Shown here: piece after piece, positions 8,151 to 16,250 of the stretch
Layout: each line of letters opens with the position of its first letter
Numbering within the stretch: position 1 is the stretch's first letter
NCBI RefSeq assembly: GCF_900170025.1
Contig: NZ_FWEX01000006.1
Coordinates: forward strand, 3,029,839-3,093,838
Direction: 5' to 3'
DNA from: Nitrospira sp. ND1
GTDB lineage: Bacteria > Nitrospirota > Nitrospiria > Nitrospirales > Nitrospiraceae
DNA: 64,000 bases
Notes under the pieces: generated by a model
Seen by the model: the letters and a program-made list of their open reading frames with translations, nothing else
What the model was told of the DNA's origin: nothing
Database searches by the model: none
Translations under genes and position numbers: made by a program

Positions 8151-9044
8151 ATGCAACATCCATTACTCATCGATTGTGAAACGCTTCAGAAACGCTTGGG
8201 GCAACCGGGCCTTGTCGTGCTCGATGTGCGAGGAAGAGCCGCCTATGAGTTCGGAGGCCATATCCCCGGCGCCGTGCATTCCACGTGGCATGAATACAGC
8301 GACCCCGATGCCGTCGCTAAAGGTTTGCTGGATCCGGACCTGAAACGCATCGAGAAGTGCGTGCAGGCGCTCGGCATCAATCAGGAGAGCGAAGTGGTGA
8401 TCTATTCGAACCCCTTCGATAATTGGGGCGACGAAGGACGCATGTTCTGGATGTTGGAATACTTAGGCCACAAAAACCTCAAAGTGCTGGACGGCGGGTG
8501 GGTCAAGTGGATCCATGAACGCCGGCCGTTCGAGCATGGCGCGGTTCGCTGCGCGCCCGGCAACTTCGTCGTGTCCCCTGTAGAGTCGGCGATCATCATG
8601 AAGAACGAGTTGAAGGGGATTGCGCGGAAGCCGAACCCGACGACCACGATCGTGGATGCGCGGAGCCTGGAAGAGTATCTGGGGAAAGAAATCTCCGGCA
8701 TTCCGAGGCCCGGCCATATTCCCGGTGCCGTCCATGTGGCGTGGAGCGGATTTTTGAATGCCGATGCGACGGTCAAGGATATGGCCGCCATCAACGCGCA
8801 GTTGGATCTCAAGGGGCTGAACCCGGCGCACGAAACGATCTGCTACTGCACCGGCGGCGTGCGCTCGGCGTGGCTCTATTTTATATTGCGACTGGTCGGT
8901 TATCAGCGGTTGCGTAATTATCCGGGCTCCTGGTGGGAGTGGAGTCGCGATTTCGCCTGCCCGGTGGAGAAGGATCTGCTCGCGTTGCAGAAACTTCTCG
9001 GCCTGTCGGAGTCGCAGGTTCCGACCGGCATGCGTCCGTCTTGA
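8151..9044 (+). CDS. Tandem-rhodanese sulfurtransferase
   Basis: Two rhodanese domains, as in thiosulfate/3-mercaptopyruvate sulfurtransferases. The N-terminal domain (about 5-125) lacks an active-site Cys. The C-terminal domain (about 155-290) keeps the loop CTGGVRSA with catalytic Cys233. It transfers sulfane sulfur to an acceptor, with donor specificity unclear. The ATG at 8151 follows CGAGGAACCC; upstream in-frame codons overlap the cytochrome gene. 297 residues, full length. It sits 28 bases after the multihaem cytochrome and may share its transcript. Confidence 0.87.
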   Translation: MQHPLLIDCETLQKRLGQPGLVVLDVRGRAAYEFGGHIPGAVHSTWHEYSDPDAVAKGLLDPDLKRIEKCVQALGINQESEVVIYSNPFDNWGDEGRMFWMLEYLGHKNLKVLDGGWVKWIHERRPFEHGAVRCAPGNFVVSPVESAIIMKNELKGIARKPNPTTTIVDARSLEEYLGKEISGIPRPGHIPGAVHVAWSGFLNADATVKDMAAINAQLDLKGLNPAHETICYCTGGVRSAWLYFILRLVGYQRLRNYPGSWWEWSRDFACPVEKDLLALQKLLGLSESQVPTGMRPS

Positions 9045-9069
9045 CAGGATGCAGGCCCCTCTTTATGCT
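9041..9069 (+). promoter_or_regulatory. Strong sigma70-type promoter of the SmbP-like gene
   Basis: TTGACA at 9041-9046, a 17-base spacer and TATGCT at 9064-9069. The -35 box overlaps the stop codon of the rhodanese gene. A 5' leader of about 50 bases precedes the ATG at 9125. Confidence 0.7.
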
Positions 9070-9124
9070 GAAATACAGTATCGTTGGAATCATGCGGTGC
9101 ACATACTTACAGAGGAGGCTGTTC

Positions 9125-9481
9125 ATGCAGACTGCGAAATGGCGGGGAGTCGTGGTAGCCGGTGTGATGATGGCGCTCGTCGGGGCGCCGATGGTTGCCG
9201 GGGTGGCTTTCGCGGCAGGAAATAAGCATCAGGCCGAAGCGGTGGAGCATGCCAAGGAAGCCGTGGCGCATGGGAAGCAGGGCCATGCGGACGCCTTGGT
9301 GAAGCATGCCGAAGCCGCGCTCAAGCATGCCGAGGGTGCGGTGGCTGAAACCAAGAATCCGCATGTCACTGAAGCCATCAAGGGGCTCAAGGACGGGATC
9401 GAGCACGGCAAGGCCGGCCACGCCGATGTGGCGACCAAAGCCGTTGAGAACGCTCTTCCCCATCTGTCGGAAGGTATGTAA
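9125..9481 (+). CDS. smbP: Small metal-binding protein (SmbP-like), periplasmic
   Basis: 118 residues with a clear signal peptide (hydrophobic 8-29, cleavage likely around AFA/AGN). The mature part is helical with His spaced about every seven residues (HAKEAVAHGKQGHADALVKHAE and so on), the pattern of SmbP from nitrifiers, which binds Cu and other divalent metals. It is probably a metal buffer or chaperone for copper-rich respiratory enzymes. A very good Shine-Dalgarno (GAGGAGGCT), a consensus-like promoter and a strong terminator make it an independent, probably highly expressed unit. Confidence 0.85.
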   Translation: MQTAKWRGVVVAGVMMALVGAPMVAGVAFAAGNKHQAEAVEHAKEAVAHGKQGHADALVKHAEAALKHAEGAVAETKNPHVTEAIKGLKDGIEHGKAGHADVATKAVENALPHLSEGM

Positions 9482-9516
9482 TCGGTTCTTGCGCGTCGAC
9501 GGCGTGTAAGATGAAA

Positions 9517-9545
9517 CGGGCAGGGCCGTCCCTGCCCGTTTTTCT
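9517..9545 (+). terminator. Rho-independent terminator after smbP
   Basis: Stem CGGGCAGG / CCTGCCCG (9517-9538) with a 6-base loop, followed by a T-rich tract (GTTTTTCTTT begins here). Confidence 0.85.
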
Positions 9546-9565
9546 TTGAGTAGAAAGGCGACATC

Positions 9566-10357
9566 ATGCGGGTCGGGTATCTCCAATTTGATCCGGTCTT
9601 CGGCGAGGTCGCGCACAATCTCGACCTCATCACGGCTCGACTTGAAGAGGCGGAGGCCGACCTTCTTGTGTTGCCTGAATTGTGCGCGTCGGGTTATCAG
9701 TTTGTGTCGCAGGAAGAGGTTTTTCGGCTGGCGGAGCCGGTGCCGGACGGGGCGACCACGAAACGGCTTGTGGAAATTGCTGCACGCCGTGGGATGACCA
9801 TCGTAGCCGGGTTGCCGGAGCGGGACGGACGGCACTGTTTTAATTCGGCGGTCGTGGTCGGACCCAAGGGATTCATCGGCTGCTATCGGAAAACGCATCT
9901 CTTTTTCGAGGAGACGCTCTGGTTTACTCCGGGCGACAGCGGGTTTCACGTGTGGGATATCGGCATGGCCAAAGTCGGCGTGATGATCTGCTTCGACTGG
10001 TATTATCCGGAATCCGCCCGCACGCTGGCGTTGCAGGGCGCGGATATCATCGCGCATCCGTCGAACCTGGTGCTGCCACATTGTCCTGATTCCATGGTGA
10101 CCCGCTGTTTGGAAAATCGAGTCTTCAGCGTGACGGCGAATCGGATCGGTAGCGAAGCGCGCGGAGGAAAGGACCGGCTGACGTTTATCGGCATGAGCGA
10201 AGTCGTCAGTCCACGCGGCCGGATCCTGCATCGCGCACCGCGTGAAACCGAGGACCTGACGATCGTCGAGATCGACCCCGCCGAGGCCAGGATCAAAGCA
10301 CTCAATGACTACAACGATCTCCTGCGCGACCGGCGCCCAGCCTTGTATGGCGACTAA
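9566..10357 (+). CDS. Carbon-nitrogen hydrolase (nitrilase superfamily)
   Basis: 263 residues with the Glu-Lys-Cys triad of the superfamily: Glu38 in LPELCASGY, Lys109 in CYRKTHLF and Cys142 in MICFDWYYPE. It hydrolyses an amide or nitrile. The closest look is to the omega-amidase/N-carbamoylputrescine amidohydrolase type, but the substrate cannot be fixed from sequence. Cytoplasmic, no signal peptide. The ATG follows AGAAAGGCGACATC. Confidence 0.87.
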   Translation: MRVGYLQFDPVFGEVAHNLDLITARLEEAEADLLVLPELCASGYQFVSQEEVFRLAEPVPDGATTKRLVEIAARRGMTIVAGLPERDGRHCFNSAVVVGPKGFIGCYRKTHLFFEETLWFTPGDSGFHVWDIGMAKVGVMICFDWYYPESARTLALQGADIIAHPSNLVLPHCPDSMVTRCLENRVFSVTANRIGSEARGGKDRLTFIGMSEVVSPRGRILHRAPRETEDLTIVEIDPAEARIKALNDYNDLLRDRRPALYGD

Positions 10358-10421
10358 TCCCGCGTCGTATACGTTTCATGACTCAACTTGCGTCACTTAC
10401 GAGCACCAGGTAGGATGAACC

Positions 10422-10982
10422 ATGTCAATTCCACTCGGTAAAGGCATTCTCCTCGTGGCCGCGCCGGCGTTGAACGATCCCAACTTCCGGCAGACGGTGG
10501 TGCTCCTGTGCGAGCATGGGCCGGAAGGGGCGCTGGGTGTGATCGTCAACCGTCCGACCGCCATGTCCATCTCTGAGGCGCTTCCGCAGGTGCCGATCCT
10601 GGAAGGCCAACCGCATGTGTTGTATTCCGGCGGCCCCGTTCAAACCAATCAGGTGATGATGCTCTATCGCATCAATCAGACGCCCGAAAATTCACACCAG
10701 GTGTTTGACGGTGTCTGTCTGGGCGGCGACTTAGAGATTATGGAACGGATCCTCATGGAGCAGCCCGGGCAGGAATCGTTTCGAGCGTACCTGGGGTATT
10801 CGGGCTGGGGGCCCGGCCAGCTGGAGTCGGAAATGCAGGTTGGTTCCTGGATCACGTTGCCTGCCGATCCCTCGATTGTGTTTGAAAAAGAACCGACCCG
10901 CATTTGGTCGGATATCTTCCTCTCGCTGGACGACACCTCCCGCCATTATGCGGATATGCCGTTCGATCCCACCAGCAACTAG
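10422..10982 (+). CDS. YqgE/AlgH family protein
   Basis: 186 residues matching the DUF179 family: GKGILLVAAPALNDPNFRQTVVLLCEHG near the N-terminus, GVIVNRPT, and LYSGGPVQ in the middle. The family is conserved and cytoplasmic with no agreed biochemical function. The stop codon is followed at once by inverted-repeat element B. Confidence 0.9.
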   Translation: MSIPLGKGILLVAAPALNDPNFRQTVVLLCEHGPEGALGVIVNRPTAMSISEALPQVPILEGQPHVLYSGGPVQTNQVMMLYRINQTPENSHQVFDGVCLGGDLEIMERILMEQPGQESFRAYLGYSGWGPGQLESEMQVGSWITLPADPSIVFEKEPTRIWSDIFLSLDDTSRHYADMPFDPTSN

Positions 10983-10983
10983 G

Positions 10984-11195
10984 CAGCTCCCATTATCATG
11001 GCGGGTTCTACTGCAACCGCAGCTACGCCGCTGCGACAAGCCTGGTCGCCAATTGTTCGCGACCAGGCGGGCGGGCTCGCTGTGCGGTCAGTCAACATCC
11101 AGTTCAGGATGCCTCCTTCCCTTACGGCTCCACGCGCCCGTCTCGCTTGGCGTTTCTGCGATTTCGTAACGAACCGCCACGAATAACGGGGACTA
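10984..11195. repeat. ~212-bp inverted-repeat element, copy B
   Basis: The ends are imperfect inverted repeats (CCCATTATCATGGCGGGTTC against CCCCGTTATTCGTGGCGGTTC). The inside aligns with copy A along most of its length. As with copy A it begins directly after a stop codon, here of yqgE. It also contains an internal hairpin CCTGGTCGC..GCGACCAGG at about 11041-11067. Confidence 0.72.
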
Positions 11196-11278
11196 CCTCG
11201 TTGAAGATAGTCTCAATCGTTAAGCGTCGTTGTGTCTCGTACGACCTTGACGATCGAGCTATTGCACCATGGCATCGG

Positions 11279-11306
11279 ACGAGATACGCTTCACGTTTCA
11301 CGAGGG
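11279..11306. repeat. Degenerate CTTCACG repeat, copy 3
   Basis: ACGAGATACGCTTCACGTTTCACGA uses the same words as copies 1 and 2. It overlaps the last codons and stop of uvrA on the minus strand. Confidence 0.5.
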
Positions 11307-14099
11307 GCGGGGGGCTCCGCCCAACACCTTCGCGAGAAATTTCCCCGTATGAGACTGCGCGACTTTTGCGACCTGCTCCGGGCGTCCTTCCGCGACGATC
11401 TCTCCGCCGGCCTCGCCTCCTTCCGGTCCGAGGTCGATCACCCAATCGGCGGTCTTGATGACATCCAGATTGTGTTCGACGACGATGAGGGTATTCCCGG
11501 CGTCTACTAGCTTGTGCAGAACGGTCAGCAGCTTCTTGATGTCGTCCAGGTGCAGGCCGGTGGTCGGCTCATCGAGGATGTAGAGCAGGTTGTGGGCGGA
11601 CGGATCTTTCAGTTCGGCGGCGATCTTCAGCCGTTGTGCTTCCCCTCCTGACAGCGTGGTGGCCGCTTGGCCCAGCCGCAGATAGCCCAATCCAATCGAG
11701 GACAGCAGGTAGAGTTTTTCGGTCAGTTTCGGCGATCCCGAGAAGAAGGCCTGCGCATCTGTCACGGTGAGGTTCAGCACATCGTGGATCGTTTTGCCCC
11801 GGTACCGGATGCTCAGCACCTCTGGCTTGAAGCGCTTGCCATCGCACTGTTCGCAGGTGGCGTAGATGTCTTCGAAGAAATACATCTCCAGCTTTTCGTA
11901 CCCGTTTCCTTCGCAGCGCTCGCAGCGTCCATCGGCGGAATTGAAGGAGAAATGCCCGGGTGTCAGGCCCCGGCGCAGCGCCTCCCGCTCGGAGGCGAAC
12001 AGAGTGCGGACCTCGTCGAATGCCTTCAGGTAGGTGATGGGGTTGGAGCGCGGCGTCCGGCCGATCGGTTGTTGGTCGATGAGCCGCACGCCTTTCACAT
12101 GTTCGAGTCCCTTGATGGCCTGAAACTTTCCCATCGGGAGCGACTCGATGCGAAAGGCGCGGGCGGCGGCACGGTACAGCGTCTTTTCGATGAGGGTGCT
12201 TTTGCCAGATCCCGAGACGCCGGTGACGCAGACCAGCATGTGGAGCGGAATGCGGACCACGAGATTCTTGAGGTTGTGCTCGGCCGCGCCGGCGATGCTC
12301 AGGACCTTGCCGTTGCCCGAGCGTCGGATCTTCGGCAGGGGAATGCGGTTCTCCCCGCGCAGGTACCGGGCGGTGAGCGAGGCCGGATCGGCGAGGAATT
12401 GGTCGCGCGGCGCCGAACAGACGATGTGTCCGCCCTGCTCGCCTGAACCGGGTCCCATTTCGACAATGTGATCGGCGGCCTGAATTATCGACGGATCGTG
12501 CTCGACCACGACCACGGTGTTGCCATGATTGGCGAGATCGCGAAGGATCCCGGCCAGGGTATCCGTGTCACGGGCATGCAGGCCGATCGTCGGCTCATCC
12601 AATACGTAGAGTGTGCCCACAAGGCGAGAGCCGAGCTGGTTGGCCAACGCGATCCGTTGCGCTTCTCCGCCGGAGAGGGTTTTTGTCTGCCGCGACAGGG
12701 TGAGGTAGCTCAATCCTACGCGCAGCAGAAAGTTCAGCTTCGCGTGCAGTTGGCGCAGAATATCCTTGGCGACCTCCGCGTCGAAGGCGGGCAGGGCTAA
12801 GCGCTCAAACCAGGCGGCTGCCGCTTCAATGGTGAGCTCACCGATTTCCACGATGTCCTGTCCTGCCAGTTTGACGAACCGGGCGGCCGGCTTCAGGCGG
12901 CTGCCGTGACAGGTCGGGCAGGTGGCGGGACTGCGGTAGCGGCTGAGCAGCACCCGCACATGCAGCTTGTAGCGTTTGGTTTCCAGATAGTCGAAGTATT
13001 GCCGGACTCCTTCAACGTGATCGCTCCCTTCCCAGATCAGCTGTTGCACCTCTTCGGGATGCTCTTGAAACGGGGCCGTCAAATCCACACCCTGTTTTTT
13101 CATCGCCAGCAATATTTGCTTCTGCCACCAGTCCGAGCCCGGCTTGCTCCAGGGCTCGATGACGCCGCCGGCGAGCGATTTGCTGCGGTCGGGGATGACC
13201 AGATCCTTGTCGTATTGCAGGATATTGCCGAACCCTTTGCACTCCGGGCAGGCTCCGAGTGGGTGGTTGAAGGAGAACAGCAGCGGGCGCAACGGTTCGA
13301 AGGTTCGCCCGCATCCCTGACAGCGAAAGTGTGTGCTGTAGGTCCGGAGCCCCTGTCCGATCACCAGGACCTGGCAGGTGCCCTCGGCTTCCTGAAACGC
13401 CACCTCGATGGCCTCGATCAACCGGTGGCGGTTATCCGGCCTGAGGACGAGTCGATCCAGCACGACCTGGATGCCCGACTCGCGGGTCTCCGGAAGCACG
13501 GCCTGTTCGTGAAGATCCAGGAGTTCCTCGCCGCATCGCAGCCGGGTGAATCCCCGTTTCAGAAGTGAGTCGAGCAGCGAGCGGTCGTGGCCCGGGCCGA
13601 GATCCTTGAGGGGAAAGAGCACCATAGCCCGCGCGTCGGGGAATCGTGCCAGCAGTTCCTCGGCGACCAACCCCGGATGGTAACCACGCGCCTCTTGTTT
13701 ACAATCCGGGCAAACGGGTTTGCCGATTTTCGCGAACAGCAAACGCAGCAGGTCCGCGAGCTCGGTGGCGGTGCCGACGGTCGAACGAGCGGTGCGGATC
13801 GGATTTTTCTGTTCGATCGCGATCGCGGGGCGGATGTTGGTGATCCGATCGACGTCGGGCCGGTTCACCTTGTCGAGAAACATCCGCGCGTAGGTCGAGA
13901 GCGATTCCACATAGCGCCACTGTCCTTCTGCGAAGAGCGTGTCGAAGGCCAGGGACGATTTGCCGGATCCGGATAGCCCGGTGATGGCGGTGACCCGGTT
14001 GTGAGGGATCCGCAGGGAGATGTTCTTGAGATTGTTCTGGCGCGCGCCTTCGACGATCAAGTCGTCGGCTGGTCGATGCGGGGGCGTACGGGATGCCAC
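11298..14099 (-). CDS. uvrA: Excinuclease ABC subunit UvrA
   Basis: DNA-damage sensor of nucleotide excision repair. It dimerises, binds UvrB and loads it at lesions. Two ABC modules are seen: Walker A GLSGSGKSS at 41-49 and GVSGSGKST in the second half, and two LSGGEAQR signatures. Zinc sites CQGC..CPEC and CERC..CEQC are present. About 933 residues, normal length. The GTG at 14099 is preferred because GAGAGGAG lies 9 bases upstream; a TTG further up (14141) has none. The C-terminus ends in a Pro-rich GGAPRPS partly written by a dispersed repeat. Confidence 0.96.
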   Translation of the reverse strand: MASRTPPHRPADDLIVEGARQNNLKNISLRIPHNRVTAITGLSGSGKSSLAFDTLFAEGQWRYVESLSTYARMFLDKVNRPDVDRITNIRPAIAIEQKNPIRTARSTVGTATELADLLRLLFAKIGKPVCPDCKQEARGYHPGLVAEELLARFPDARAMVLFPLKDLGPGHDRSLLDSLLKRGFTRLRCGEELLDLHEQAVLPETRESGIQVVLDRLVLRPDNRHRLIEAIEVAFQEAEGTCQVLVIGQGLRTYSTHFRCQGCGRTFEPLRPLLFSFNHPLGACPECKGFGNILQYDKDLVIPDRSKSLAGGVIEPWSKPGSDWWQKQILLAMKKQGVDLTAPFQEHPEEVQQLIWEGSDHVEGVRQYFDYLETKRYKLHVRVLLSRYRSPATCPTCHGSRLKPAARFVKLAGQDIVEIGELTIEAAAAWFERLALPAFDAEVAKDILRQLHAKLNFLLRVGLSYLTLSRQTKTLSGGEAQRIALANQLGSRLVGTLYVLDEPTIGLHARDTDTLAGILRDLANHGNTVVVVEHDPSIIQAADHIVEMGPGSGEQGGHIVCSAPRDQFLADPASLTARYLRGENRIPLPKIRRSGNGKVLSIAGAAEHNLKNLVVRIPLHMLVCVTGVSGSGKSTLIEKTLYRAAARAFRIESLPMGKFQAIKGLEHVKGVRLIDQQPIGRTPRSNPITYLKAFDEVRTLFASEREALRRGLTPGHFSFNSADGRCERCEGNGYEKLEMYFFEDIYATCEQCDGKRFKPEVLSIRYRGKTIHDVLNLTVTDAQAFFSGSPKLTEKLYLLSSIGLGYLRLGQAATTLSGGEAQRLKIAAELKDPSAHNLLYILDEPTTGLHLDDIKKLLTVLHKLVDAGNTLIVVEHNLDVIKTADWVIDLGPEGGEAGGEIVAEGRPEQVAKVAQSHTGKFLAKVLGGAPRPS

Positions 14100-14213
14100 G
14101 GCGGAGCGCTCCTCTCGAAGAATGACCGAGCATCGTAGCAAGTGCAGGAGGCGACCGCAACGAGGTCCATGCGAGGCGGATGAGGCTGTCTGTGATCCTT
14201 TGCCGTGACTTCG

Positions 14214-14219
14214 TATAAT
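14214..14219 (+). promoter_or_regulatory. Perfect -10 box (TATAAT)
   Basis: TATAAT lies 24 bases before the ATG of the N-acetyltransferase gene. No good -35 hexamer is visible at 16-18 bases, so it may depend on an activator. Confidence 0.45.
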
Positions 14220-14242
14220 GGCCGCCTGAATGAGGAGGGTGC

Positions 14243-15052
14243 ATGTTCGATCGTGACGCGTATCTCGCGCGCATCAAGTATGAAGGGCCGTTGATCCCGT
14301 CCCTGGAAACTCTGCAGGGTTTGCACCGGGCCCACGTGATGACCGTGCCGTTTGAAAATCTGGATATTCATCTTGGACGGTCGATTTCGCTGGCCCCGGC
14401 CGATCTGTTTCGCAAGATCGTCGTCGAGCGACGGGGCGGCTACTGTTTCGAACTGAACGGACTGTTTGCGCTGCTGCTGGAGGCGTTAGGCATTGCCGTC
14501 ACGAGGCTGGCTGCCCGGGTCTGTTCCGGGGCGGAGGGTGTGAGACCGCGAAGTCACCAGCTGTTGATGGTCAAGATGGGTACGAGCGTATGGATCGTGG
14601 ACGTTGGGTTCGGAGGTCAAGGATTACTTGAACCTTTGACGCTGGCCGTTGGGGAAGAAAGGCAGCAGGGGCGTGAGTGCTTCAGGCTGGTGACCGGCGA
14701 ACGAGGCGAGTATCTGCTGCAAGGCGAACGTGATGGCGCCTGGGCGGATCTCTATTCCTTCGGGCTCGATCCCTGCCTGCCGGTGGATTATCTGTTCGCG
14801 AACTACTATCACTCGCACTCGCCGGACTCCATTTTCACGCAGCAGCGCATCTGCACGATGCCGACCCCGGAGGGGAGGAATACTTTGTCAGGGATGGAGC
14901 TGAAGATTCGAACCGGCGAGAAGACACGCCAGATCCGCTCGCGTGATATGCGCGAGTACCGATTGCTGCTCAACGATTACTTTAACTTAGTGGTCAAGGG
15001 GGATTTCAAGGAACTGCCGGGCATTGTTGGTGAGGACAACGAGGAGGCATAG
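14243..15052 (+). CDS. Arylamine N-acetyltransferase
   Basis: Acetyl-CoA-dependent transferase with the Cys-His-Asp triad: Cys68 in RRGGYCFELN, His105 in RSHQLLMV and Asp120 in WIVDVGFGG. 269 residues, normal length, cytoplasmic. The ATG follows GAGGAGGGTGC. The WYL-domain regulator starts 4 bases after its stop and probably shares its transcript. Confidence 0.92.
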   Translation: MFDRDAYLARIKYEGPLIPSLETLQGLHRAHVMTVPFENLDIHLGRSISLAPADLFRKIVVERRGGYCFELNGLFALLLEALGIAVTRLAARVCSGAEGVRPRSHQLLMVKMGTSVWIVDVGFGGQGLLEPLTLAVGEERQQGRECFRLVTGERGEYLLQGERDGAWADLYSFGLDPCLPVDYLFANYYHSHSPDSIFTQQRICTMPTPEGRNTLSGMELKIRTGEKTRQIRSRDMREYRLLLNDYFNLVVKGDFKELPGIVGEDNEEA

Positions 15053-15055
15053 TCG

Positions 15056-16063
15056 ATGGCCGACCGCATAAAGCCGAAAATGGGGAGGCGACCTAAGGCC
15101 TACAGTCAGGCGGACCGCTTTGCGCGAATGCTTCGAGTGTTGTCCACCCGTGCAGTGTCGGTCAGGGACCTTGCTCAGGAACTTGGGATATCGGTGCGGC
15201 AGGTCTATCGCGACCTCGACGGCATGCAGGAGGCGGGGCACCCGTTGGAACAGTCGGACGGCGATGGCGAAAAGACCTGGCACCTGCCTCTGGGATACAA
15301 GGGCCTGCCGCAGATTGCCGTGACGCCCTATGAGCTCATGGCGCTGCATGGCGCGAAAAGTCATATAGGCTATCTTAAGGGTACGCCCCTGGTCGAGAAC
15401 CTGGAGGCATTGATTGGGAAGGTGGAGAGCGCCTTGCCTCACAAGGTGACGAACCATCTTGCTCGCATCAACGATGTGTTTCTTCCGCGCCAGGCACCGG
15501 TTCGTGACTATTCCCGCCATGGGGAGGTCTTGGCAAAACTGGAGAAAGCGTTGCTGCTCCAGCGGACGGTGACTCTGCACCACATCAGGCCGGGCTATGA
15601 AGAACCGGCCGAACATTCCGTGGATCCCTACCGGTTACTATTCCACCAATTCGGTCTCTATGTGCTGGGCTTCTCACATCGTGCGCAGGCTGTTCGGCTG
15701 TTTGCTGTCGAGCGCATTGTGGCCCTCGATGTCGCTGACCAGTCCTTCGATATCCCGAGTGATTTGAAGCTCGACATGAACTATGAGCGAGTCTTTGGCC
15801 TGATTGAAGAACCGGCTCAGCTCGTTCGAATTCGGTTCACCGCCGAGGTGTCCTATTTGATCCGTGAGCGCCGCTGGCATCCCAGTCAGCAGAATGAAGC
15901 TCAGCAGGACGGCTCCATTATCGTTACCATGACCATCGGTGGCATGGAGGAACTGGCTGCCTGGGTGCTCTCTTGGGGGCAGCAGGCCAAGGTGTTGGAA
16001 CCTCAAGTGCTCGTTGAGACCGTGAAGTGGCAGCTCAGTTGTGCTCTAAGCCGCTATGGCTAG
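15056..16063 (+). CDS. YafY-type HTH and WYL-domain transcriptional regulator
   Basis: 335 residues. The N-terminal winged HTH (about 20-75) includes VRDLAQELGISVRQVYRDLDGM. A WYL domain (about 150-245) carries VDPYRLLFHQFGLYVLGFSH, and a WCX-like C-terminal extension follows. WYL domains bind nucleic-acid-like or nucleotide ligands and often control defence or DNA-repair loci. The start has GAGGAGGCAT just upstream. A 21-bp perfect palindrome lies in the gap after this gene, and a related site lies 2.5 kb downstream; this regulator is the obvious candidate to bind them. Confidence 0.87.
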   Translation: MADRIKPKMGRRPKAYSQADRFARMLRVLSTRAVSVRDLAQELGISVRQVYRDLDGMQEAGHPLEQSDGDGEKTWHLPLGYKGLPQIAVTPYELMALHGAKSHIGYLKGTPLVENLEALIGKVESALPHKVTNHLARINDVFLPRQAPVRDYSRHGEVLAKLEKALLLQRTVTLHHIRPGYEEPAEHSVDPYRLLFHQFGLYVLGFSHRAQAVRLFAVERIVALDVADQSFDIPSDLKLDMNYERVFGLIEEPAQLVRIRFTAEVSYLIRERRWHPSQQNEAQQDGSIIVTMTIGGMEELAAWVLSWGQQAKVLEPQVLVETVKWQLSCALSRYG

Positions 16064-16186
16064 GTTTCCTGTACGAATTCATCGCCGGATGCCGATATGG
16101 GCACCGCAACCTGCCCGCGAACCTCCAAAGAGTTGCCACTCGACCCAGTCCGGTCCCAGTAGCGGTCTGCTCCTGCCTCACCCGCT

Positions 16187-16207
16187 GCGTGACATTTTCT
16201 GTCACGC
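16187..16207. promoter_or_regulatory. Palindromic operator, site 1
   Basis: A perfect inverted repeat with 8-bp arms, GCGTGACA and TGTCACGC, around TTTTC. A TAATGT hexamer at 16216-16221 could be the -10 box of the downstream operon. The second site at 18646-18666 keeps the right arm, the spacer and the distance to a TAnnnT hexamer. That makes regulation by one protein likely. Confidence 0.65.
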
Positions 16208-16250
16208 CTGCAAGGTAATGTCCTCTCGTCGACCTTCCGGGAGGATTGTC

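Noticed and set aside
12148-12471. Open frame on the plus strand within uvrA
   Set aside because: Shadow of the conserved second ABC domain of UvrA, with no features of its own.
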